Shown piece after piece: positions 12,506 to 20,574 of a DNA stretch of 64,000 bases; within the stretch, counting starts at the first letter, position 1; every line of letters starts with the position of its first letter. The notes under the pieces were generated by a model. The model was not told the DNA's origin. It ran no database searches and was given only the letters and a program-made list of their open reading frames with translations. The DNA comes from Zanthoxylum bungeanum. Taxonomy: Eukaryota > Streptophyta > Magnoliopsida > Sapindales > Rutaceae. A program made the translations under genes and the position numbers. The stretch covers positions 248,001 to 312,000 of the forward strand of contig SKCR01007813.1 of NCBI GenBank assembly GCA_019454045.1, written 5' to 3'.

Positions 12506-13315
12506 ATGCCTACCTCAGTCTCTCTACAACTTGCTGATAAAATGCTCGTATTTCCGAGAGGTGTAGTTGAAGATGTGCTGGTCAAGGTTGACAAATTTAT
12601 TTTCCCAGCAGATTTTATTGTCCTTGATATGGAGGAGGACGAAGATGTGCCGATCATCCTCGGGAGACCATTCTTGGCTATTGGTCGAACCATTATTGAT
12701 GTACATAAAAGAGAACTAACCATGAGGGTACAGGACCAAGAAGTAACATTCAATGTTTTCAAGGCCATGAATTTCCCAGATGATGAAAAGAATGAGGAAT
12801 GTTTCAGACTTGATGTGATAAATAGTATCATCCAGAACTCCAATGCAATGCAAAGTTCTACTGACAAACATAAAGCATGTCAATTACCTATGGAGCCAGA
12901 AGATAAAGCGTACCATGCACTGAAGAAGCCAATTCTTGCACTACAAGCTACAAAAGAGAAACAGTTCCACCAGTTCAACGAATTGGAGGAATTTCACATT
13001 CAGCCTTTTGAGAATGCCAAATTGTACAAAGAAAATGCCAAGAAGAGACATGATGAGAAGTTAGTGCGCATACAACTAAAACCAGGGCAGGGGGTACTGT
13101 TAAACAAGTCAAGCTTGAAACTCTTCCCATGGAAGCCAAAATCACGGTGGTCAGGTCCATTCTTAATCACCAAGGTTTTACTAGATAGAGTCGTTGAGTT
13201 ACATGATCCCGACTCCAACAAAACATTCAAGGTTAAAAACAAGCATGTCAAACACTACTGGGGAGAATCAATTGAGCAACAAAAAGAAAGTGTCACACTT
13301 TTAGATCCAGCATAA
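12506..13315 (+). pseudogene. Protease C-part fused to integrase C-terminal tail (pol with internal deletion)
   Basis: An open frame of 269 codons. Residues 1 to ~95 are the C-terminal half of an Athila-type retropepsin (DFIVLDMEEDEDVPIILGRPF, then GRTIIDVHKRELTMRV). From about residue 128 on (after 12890) it reads as the tail of an Athila integrase: NELEEFHIQPFENAKLYKE, KKRHDEKLVRIQLKPGQGVL, and LKLFPWKPKSRWSGPF near the end. Reverse transcriptase, RNase H and the zinc-binding and catalytic parts of integrase, normally about 3 kb, are missing between these halves, yet the frame stays open across the junction. A frameshift near 12480 separates it from the protease active-site segment upstream. 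Either a deletion happened to keep frame or the fusion is a stable family feature; only other copies can tell. Confidence 0.85.
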
Positions 13316-13400
13316 CATTTGGGAAGTCATGTCTAGCTGACGACGTTAAATTTAGCGCTAGCTGGGAGGCAACCCATGCAATTTTTTTATATATTGTGAT
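13316..13400 (+). other. Conserved post-pol spacer of the Athila-like element
   Basis: It contains TTAGCGCTAGCTGGGAGGCA followed by ACCCATG, closely resembling the short conserved stretch that follows pol in plant Athila/Tat elements. It ends in a T-rich tract and a TTTGTATAG|GT sequence (to about 13438) that could serve as a splice acceptor for the next ORF; that use is inferred. Confidence 0.55.
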
Positions 13401-14003
13401 TTGGTGTGTTTTATTTTTGTGTGTTTAATTTGTATAGGTAAAATCAGATTTATGATGGAAGAAATTCTTGCAAATATTTACAAGCAATTTCCTTCTCTCC
13501 CTCAAAATTCTCTGATGAAAGTCTATAAATATCGCTTGGAACAAATGAGACTACTGATGATCAAAGGTATGCCTACTGACATTCGTTGGATTATTGAAGC
13601 ACGGGTCCGATTGGCAGGTGAGTCCTCTAACTCTTTTATTTCACATATTCCTAGTTTAGGAAGAAGCACATATGCTAAAAAGAGAAGAGCCAAAAGAATG
13701 TGTGTTTGTTATAAATGTGCTCGTATATTTTGTGATACTCATTGTCGATCTTTAGGAATTGTGTCTGATAACCGCGAAGATAAGATTAATTTCATTAGAG
13801 ATGGCTTGAGTAAGGAGTCTTTGGATGAAATATCTAAAACTCTTGATACGCATCCCAGTGGATATGTGTATCACGAAATTCTCATGTTATATGCACAATT
13901 CCGTAAAGAAAGACAACAGTTAAGTCTCGGGAATCTGACTCTAAAAGACCATGTTTGCCAATTTATAAGAAAATTTGATGAGAAGCTTGTCCCTGACGCA
14001 TAG
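13401..14003 (+). CDS. Unrecognised 200-residue protein with Cys cluster, carried by the Athila-like element
   Basis: I do not recognise this protein. It is intact: one open frame ending TAG at 14001. The more likely start is the double ATG at 13452/13455 (residues 18-19), because residues 1-17 overlap a T-rich stretch with an acceptor-like TATAG. Visible features are a helical, charged N-part (EEILANIYKQF...YKYRLEQMRLLM), a basic patch KKRRAKR at 93-99 that could be a nuclear signal, and a Cys cluster C101-x-C103-x2-C106-x4-C111-x3-C115 with H114, suggesting metal binding. A Leu-rich C-part contains LSLGNLTLKDHVCQF. It sits where Athila elements keep an env-like ORF, but I see no signal peptide or transmembrane segment in the likely form. 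It could be a second captured host gene or an element-specific accessory protein. Confidence 0.6.
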   Translation: MVCFIFVCLICIGKIRFMMEEILANIYKQFPSLPQNSLMKVYKYRLEQMRLLMIKGMPTDIRWIIEARVRLAGESSNSFISHIPSLGRSTYAKKRRAKRMCVCYKCARIFCDTHCRSLGIVSDNREDKINFIRDGLSKESLDEISKTLDTHPSGYVYHEILMLYAQFRKERQQLSLGNLTLKDHVCQFIRKFDEKLVPDA

Positions 14004-14233
14004 ACGTCATTCAAGCCGTTACATTATTGTAAATATTATATCTCTTTGTCTTTTCCTAATAATTGTGATTTTTTTATTTTCTCCGATAGGATCCAGGCTA
14101 CTTTTTGACCTTTCATGATTTACTATTTTGCTATTAATCGTCATTTGGAAGATACTTGTGCTATTATTACTCACCCTTTTCAGGTTCTATAAATTCAACT
14201 CATCATTGCACCTTTGAAGGCATCCAGATAAAA
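14004..14233 (+). other. Spacer between the unknown ORF and the LOG-like cDNA
   Basis: A 230-bp AT-rich spacer with two pyrimidine-rich tracts ending in AG (CTCCGATAG|GA near 14088 and CCCTTTTCAG|GT near 14184) just ahead of the LOG start. They resemble plant splice acceptors and could allow spliced subgenomic expression; no transcript evidence is available here. Confidence 0.35.
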
Positions 14234-14887
14234 ATGGAAGCTACTTCAAGAAGACGGGTTGAAAACATCTGTGTTTTTTGCGGTACCAGTGTTGGTGTTA
14301 AACCAGAATACGTAACAGCAGCACACGAATTGGGTCGAGTCATTGCTGCAAGGAATATGCACTTAGTATATGGCGGTGGCAATCTTGGACTAATGGGGAT
14401 CGTTTCAAAGGCTGTATAGGATAGAGGCAGTCAAGTCTTAGGAATCATCCCAAAACCCTTGGCAGAGGCGAATCTTATTGGATCATCAAACAGCAAGGAA
14501 CTAATCGTGCCAGGTATGTCTGAACGACTGGTAGAGATGATTAACAGTGTTGATGCTTTTATTGCTTTGCCATGAGGCTTGGGCACGATAGAGGAAATTT
14601 TTACAGTATTATCTTGGGCAAACTTGAACATACACCAGAAACCGCTTGGACTGTACAATGTTGATGGATTTTATGATTTTCTTTGTGTGTTTCTTGATGA
14701 TGCCTGGAGAAATGGGTTCGTGTCAAAGCCTGTAAAAGAACTCCTCTTTACTGCCAGAACTGTCCCAGATTTAATTGACCAAATCTTAGCCTTTGAACCT
14801 CAAATTGACCTCATTCTTTCCAAGATAAACTGGTTTGATAATGATTGTGGTAAGAGGCATCGGATAAATCTGGATCTTAATCTTTAA
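14234..14887 (+). pseudogene. LOG-like: Captured LONELY GUY (LOG)-type cytokinin nucleotide phosphoribohydrolase, intronless
   Basis: LOG enzymes release free-base cytokinin from its riboside 5'-monophosphate in one step, in cytosol and nucleus. From ATG 14234 one frame of 217 codons runs to TAA 14885. Family motifs are NICVFCGTS (11-19), YGGGNLGLMG (46-55), the VLGIIPKPL segment (68-76), PGMSERLVEM with R98, and P-x-GLGTIEE (113-121), where E121 matches the catalytic Glu of the PGGxGTxxE motif. WANLNIHQKPLGLYNVDGF follows. There are no introns, whereas plant LOG genes usually have several, so the source was probably a spliced transcript. Two nonsense changes break it: TAG at codon 62 (14417, probably from CAG) and TGA at codon 114 (14573, from a Gly codon of PGG). 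No frameshifts occur. The C-terminal tail ends LDLNL. It lies between pol and the polypurine tract, inside both LTRs. Confidence 0.9.
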
Positions 14888-16212
14888 CTTTTCATTTAGA
14901 TGTAGAATTTCAGCTAACCAGGTACGGTTTTCTAAACTCTTCTTCTACTGTTTAAGACATTGGGGACAATGTCTCATTTAGGTTTGGGGAAGGAGAATAT
15001 TTAAATTGTATCTTGTTTTTATTGTTTTATTTTTAGTCAAAATTTTTGAAAAAAAATCAAAAAAACAAAATTAGAAATTTTACAAAAATTAAAAAAATAT
15101 ATTTTAATTTTGTGATTTTAATTTTATTAATCAGGTGAAATTTGTGTGAGATAGTTGTGTAAGGAATTTCCACTCCTGAGACGTATCTCAACCTATTTCG
15201 AAACAAGTTAATTTTTGTTTATTTCCTTTTGAATTATTTAATTTGTGAATTCTCCATAAAATAACTAAAATGGATCTTCATATGCTCAGTTGACAGATAT
15301 TATCAATATGCATGGTAACATACGGACATGAGATGTAATTGAAAAGTTTGTAATATTCAGTGCTCCAGTTTAATTGGAGGAAGCACCTAAAAAAGCGATG
15401 GGATTAAAAAAAACGTCCTAGATCCGAGTTATTAAGTCTGTAAGGGTGTTTTAACACCTAGTGACCTAAAACCAACTGGTTTGGGAGTCATTGGCCCAAC
15501 ACTCGTTACATGGATCGAAGATGTTGGAAAAAAAAAATACATTTATATTGGAAATCTGAGTAATTAAGTCTTTAGGGGTGTCTTAACACCTATTGCCCTA
15601 AAGCCAACTAGTTTAGGAGTCACTGACCCAAAGCTCGTTACATGGATGGAAGATATTGTATATAAATAAAAAAAATCAAAAATCAAGAAAACAAAAATCA
15701 AAAATCAAAAAAAAAATCAGAAAAATTATTCCATTGCTACAAAAAGGTGTGAATTCTTATAAAACTTTAGAATAAAAATATTACTCTCTTCTCAACTGCA
15801 CTTGTGACTATTGTGGGTAAAATGAGTTGATTAATATTTTGTTAGCTGTGTATATGAAGAATGGTAAAAATAATCGGAGAATTTACTTATTTGGTAATTT
15901 AGAAAGAAAGAAAACAACTAGTAACTTGGATAAGAAGTTTCACATGTTTAGTCACTAAATTCTTTATTCTCTTTTCTCGTCTTTTTTCTTTTGTATGCAT
16001 TAGTTTTATTATCTTTTTACTTTTGTAAAACATTTTTGGGTATCGTTGCTGTAAGCCCTCATGAGACTACAACTCGTCCATTAGGGACACCTAGGGTTTA
16101 AAGGCTTGTTGCATACGCTAAATGCAACCGTGATCCCTGTGAAAGTGGCTTAGATTAATTTTAATTGTTTCTTGTATTTAATTTTATTATTTTGCTCGAG
16201 GACTAGCAAAAT
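14888..16212 (+). other. 3' noncoding region of the Athila-like element
   Basis: No coding region is visible. A purine-rich, PPT-like tract with AGGTTTGGGGAAGGAGA lies at 14982-14998. Two copies of a roughly 110-bp segment occur at about 15421-15530 and 15553-15660 (period 132), each holding a GAGT-ATTAAGTC stretch and ending CTCGTTACATGGAT. A/T-rich runs fill 15040-15120 and 15660-15730. Confidence 0.7.
15421..15660 (+). repeat. Two diverged direct repeats, period 132 bp
   Basis: The unit beginning GAGTTATTAAGTCTGTAAGG (15426) recurs as GAGTAATTAAGTCTTTAGG (15558). Both continue with a TTAACACCTA block and end with CTCGTTACATGGAT. Confidence 0.8.
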
Positions 16213-16226
16213 GTAAGGTTTGGGGG
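16213..16226 (+). other. Polypurine tract
   Basis: GTAAGGTTTGGGGG precedes the 3' LTR directly and is the expected plus-strand primer site. The boundary follows from alignment with the 5' LTR start at 8481. Confidence 0.8.
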
Positions 16227-18274
16227 AGATGAGCGGAAAATATATCAATATTTACCGCCCATTTTACATAATATTTTGTTTAGTTTCTCAGGTTTGATGA
16301 ATGTTTTGATGTGTTTTAGTTTATTTTGCAGATAAAATAATATTGGGACTCAATAAAGTCATTTAAGATGAAATGTGGGTCAAATAAGGGCAAAAATTGG
16401 ACTTGACATGTTAATTTTGGAGATTGGAAACTTGAAAGGGCGTTCTAACGAAGTGATGTTTCGGAAATTCCAATTTTACGCAACTGTAGTATTTTGGAAA
16501 TTCCAATTTTAACTTTATATTCCGATATCAGATTAAGCTGATGAAGGTTCCAGATTAAAGAAGACTCAAAGATCTACAACTTTGAAGAACAAAATAATTT
16601 TGAATTCTGAAGATTTCATGACCGAAATTGATGAAACATCCAGAAGTGTGTTATGTGTAATTATTAAAGTCATTTTCAAAGTAAATAAATAAATAAAAAA
16701 TAAAAATAGTCAAACTCCCACCAAATATGATAGCAATTAATAATAGATTTGGTGGAGTAATTAGTGGAGTAATTAATAATGGATTTGGTGGAGCATTTAA
16801 TAATGGATTTGGTGGAGGTAAAATTTTGCCTATAAATACCAAGTCATTTCATTTGTAAATTCATACTTTCTTCTTTGAAATTCCTTAAGAATAACTAAGA
16901 AGATTGTATCTTGTTTGTTTATTTACAGCTTTCAGTAATTAATTTTCGCTTTTGCACTTTCTTTTCTTTACTTTTCAGTTTTTACTTTCCACAATTTACT
17001 TTTACGCACAGTACTTTCCTTTCTTCACTTTTTCAGTTTTTACTTTTAAAGCAATGAGGAGGTAACTCCCCCTTGCTGGGGTAAAAGGTAAAGATGTTAT
17101 TATTGCTATTTAGATTAATCTCCCCTAATTATAATATAATAACTATTTAAAATCTGACTTAACGAGGATACCGCCATATTGGTCGGTTGGTAATTAATTA
17201 TAAATTGGTTTTAACCTGACTAAGCATGGATACCGCCTGGTTGGTCGGTTGATAATTAATTATTAATTTGACTTAATCAGGATACCGCCTATATGGCTGG
17301 TTGGTAATTATCACGCAAAGTTAATATATTATATTATGGGAGATATCTAAAATAGTAGTAATAAAAGTGGATCATTTTACCTCAGCATTTTCTTTATTGT
17401 ACTTTTACTTTATTTACTTTCAGCATTTCTTTTCCAGTAATTTACTTTCCAGTAATGTAATTTCCATCATTTACTTTTTAGTATTTAATTTCCAGCAATT
17501 TACTTTATGTCTTTTCTTTTATTTAAGTTTTTACTACCCGTAAATATGTGTCGTAACTAAGCCAGTTATCTGGGGTTGTGATGAAATCCAATATCACCGA
17601 TTTATAAGGGGTTAAATTACAGTTTGGGTAATATAAAGGTTTATTTATTGAGCCTTAATTCTAATGCTTTTTATTAACTGGTCATTAATAAAATTAAACT
17701 GGTAAACTTAAAATGAACTTGGAAAAGAGATTTTAGGTTAAAAACCTTAGACTCAATAGCCCACGATCTTCCTTGAGGATAGATAACCTTTTAATAGATT
17801 TCCTTACAGGAGAGGAATATACCTGTCGGGCGGAGGTAGCCATAATTGGAAGTTAATCTTAATGAATTCAGATAACTTGGTTAACATAGGAATATGATTA
17901 ATTGGGTTATACTGGGTATTTGTATTTGACCATCGGAAGAGGCTTTTACATAATTTCGTGTTCCAGGTTAATAAATAAATATATTACACAAACGTAAAAT
18001 AATCATTTCATCTTTTAAAAAGATATTGGAAGGATTCACAACCCTGGATAGTTTTATAAATTTGAATTTTCTTCAATCTACTTTCAAGCAATTTATTTAC
18101 TTCTTTTAATTTTAAAGTCTTCACCCAATCAAACAATAAATCCATTAGATACTTGTAAACATTTAACTTCATAAATTGATAACAAAAGGTTTTAAGTCCT
18201 CGTGGGATCGATACTTTTTATACTACTTGAACGATACGTGCGCTTGTATTATACGCGTGTGATTACGTCGGTCA
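16227..18274 (+). repeat. 3' LTR of the Athila-like element
   Basis: Collinear with 8481-10492. The first base reads A rather than T (AGATGAGC versus TGATGAGC). It ends GTCGGTCA at 18274, followed by the GGTAT duplication. It has one extra unit with GGATTTGGTGGAGCATTTAA at about 16776-16805 compared with the 5' LTR, plus scattered substitutions. The two LTRs have therefore diverged visibly since insertion. Confidence 0.92.
16831..16838 (+). promoter_or_regulatory. TATA box in the 3' LTR
   Basis: TATAAATA, at the same position relative to the LTR as 9052-9059. Confidence 0.6.
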
Positions 18275-18279
18275 GGTAT
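18275..18279. repeat. TSD (right) of the Athila-like element: GGTAT
   Basis: Perfect match to 8476-8480. Confidence 0.9.
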
Positions 18280-20574
18280 CAAAGTAATTAAGGCCTTCTT
18301 TTTGTCTATAATATTTTATGACAAGTCTTGTCTTGTACTTATCTATTTATTCATCCAGTTTCATCTTCCGTTTGAATATCCATTTGTAGCCCAGTGGCTT
18401 ACAACCTGTAGGAAGATCAACCAACTCTCAAGTATAGTTTTGTAGGATGGAATCAATCTCACTATTGATAGTCTCTTTCCACAAAGGTGCCTCCGACGAA
18501 GACATTGTTTCTTTATAGCTTTGAGGCTCATTTTCTAACAAGTATGTCATAAAATTGGGTCCAAATGACTTAGACGTTCTAGCTCTTTTGCTACATCTAG
18601 GTGCAATTTCCTCAATATTTTCTTGTTGATGTGATTCTTGGTCAACTTGATCACTGCCTTTAACAGTATCAATAGTTCTTTTGAGAGACTATGTTCCTTG
18701 TTTTCCTTACAATGAAATGTCTCTTCAAAGAATGTCGCATTCCTTGACTCATTATCGTATTTAGATTGATGTCAGGAATTTCAGGCTTATATACCAAGAA
18801 TCGATACGCACTATTATTTTGAGCATATCCAATGAATATACAATCAACAGTCTTGGTCATATTCTAACCTTTTTAGGTTTAGGAACCATCACTTTGGTGA
18901 GACACCCCCACACTTTCAGATATTTGTAAGAAGGTATGTGACCTTTCCACAATTCATATGGTGCCTTGTCCAATCTTGAGTGAGGTAGCTTGTTCAGAAC
19001 ATAGTTGGCGGAAAGCAAAGCTTCTCCCCCACAAGTTCTAGGGTAAATCAGAGTTTTTCAACATGACATTTATCATTTTCTTCAATGTTCGATTTTTGTG
19101 CTCAGCAATCCCATTTTGTTGAGGCGAATAAGGAGCAGTAGTTTCGTGAATAATTCCATGATTGGAACAATATTCACCAAATGGTGACACATATTCACCT
19201 CATCTATCACTCCTGATTCTTTTGATTTTCTTGCCAAGTTGATTTTCAACTTCGTTATTATAGTGTATAAAGCTCTCAATAGCTTCATCTTTGCTCCTCA
19301 GCAAATACACATGATAGAATCTTGTGCTATCATTGATAAAAGTGACAAAGTACTCACCGCCTCTTGTTTGCACAATATTCATATCACACACATCGGAGTG
19401 TACAAGTTTCAATGGTTCAGAACTTCATTCTATGGAATGAAATAATGTCATATGCATTTTTGCTTCAACACATGCCTCACATTTATGTTGGTTATCAATT
19501 GTAAATTTAGGTATAAGGTCTATGTTAATTAATTTACGCATTGTATCATATATTTTGTGACTCAATAATATAAGCAGAAGATGTAGCTTTATTACTAGCA
19601 TTGTGTCGATTGAAAACCATTACATTGAACTTGAAAAGGCCCTCAATGAGGTATCATTTTCCTACAAAGACATTATTTTTTGTCAATACAAACTTATCAG
19701 AAACAAATACAAGCTTAAAACCATTATTGCTAAGGAGTGAACCTGAAACCAAGTTCTTCCGAATATCAGGAACATGCAAGGCATTCTTCAATGTAAGCTC
19801 TTTCTCAAATGTCATCTTCAGAACCATTGTGCCTTGTCCAACCACTCTAGAGGTAAAGGAGTTTCCCATTGTCAGATGATCACCACCACCGACCTTCTGA
19901 TACGAGCAAAATATCTTGCTATTAGCACATATATGACGAGTAGCCCCAGTGTCGACCCATCATTCTCTCGGATTTCCAACCAAGTTGGCTTCTGTTACAA
20001 CTATTGAGAGGTTCATCTCTGAGATCTCATTAATTAGTTGCTCATCCTCAGTGACATGGGCCTCATTTTTCTTTTTCTTGCCTTTGTCCTACGACTTCTT
20101 ATTTCTGCAGTCCTTTGCCATGTGATCATTTTTTCCACAGATGTAGCACTTCTCCTTGAACTTCTTGTTTGCTTGGGAAGAATCAGCTCCACCGTTCTTT
20201 CTCTTTTTACGACCCTTTCCACCCTCGACGATGTTGGCCTTAGACTCCATAATCTTGTAGCTAGCCTTCTCAGACTTCTTGTTGTCCTCTTCGATCCTCA
20301 ATCGAACTCCAAGGTCTTCAAGACTCATCTGTTTTTTTTATTTTCAGATAGCTCCTGAAGTCTTTCCATGATGGAGGCAACTTTTCAATGATTATGGCAA
20401 CTTGAAACCTCTAGTAGAGTTTCATTCCCTCATCTAATATTTCATGAATGATTGACTGAAGTTCACCCAACTGAGACATCACCGTCCTTGAATCTACCAT
20501 CTTGTAGTCCAGGAACCTATCCACGATAAATTTATTTTGTCTGGCATCCTTGGTTTTATACATCTTCTCGAAAG
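18280..20574 (-). pseudogene. Ty1/copia gag C-part, protease, integrase and RT N-part
   Basis: Second piece of the copia split at 8480. The minus strand, from 20574 down, reads the gag middle (FIVDRFLDYKMVDS), a zinc knuckle CYICGKNDHMAKDC (about 20145-20105), the protease/linker region ending [20 protein letters not shown] (19790-19730), and integrase with LVHSDVCDMN and YFVTFINDSTRFYHVYLL (19410-19300), then RSDR. The IFIGYAQNNSAYRFLVYKP segment (18840-18770) and the RT start follow. Frame changes and stops are frequent. It is interrupted again at 20574, where gag continues at 24583 beyond a solo LTR. Its closest relative in the window is the remnant at 61556-63849. Confidence 0.9.

Larger units (their letters stand above)
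8481..18274 (+). mobile_element. Non-autonomous Athila-like LTR retrotransposon carrying a captured LOG gene
   Basis: A complete 9,794-bp insertion with two LTRs of about 2 kb, a primer-binding site matching the tRNA-Asp 3' end, a gag relic, a fused protease/integrase-tail ORF, an unknown ORF, a LOG-like cDNA, a 3' noncoding part and a polypurine tract, in that order. It is flanked by GGTAT duplications. The uninterrupted target is visible in a related copia at about 62555-62600, where the two flanks are contiguous. The tRNA-Asp primer site, the gag-protease order, the post-pol GGGAGGCAACCCATG motif (13361-13375) and the long LTRs point to the Athila/Tat side of Ty3/gypsy. No reverse transcriptase, RNase H or integrase catalytic core is present, so mobility would depend on enzymes from another element. 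Confidence 0.9.
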
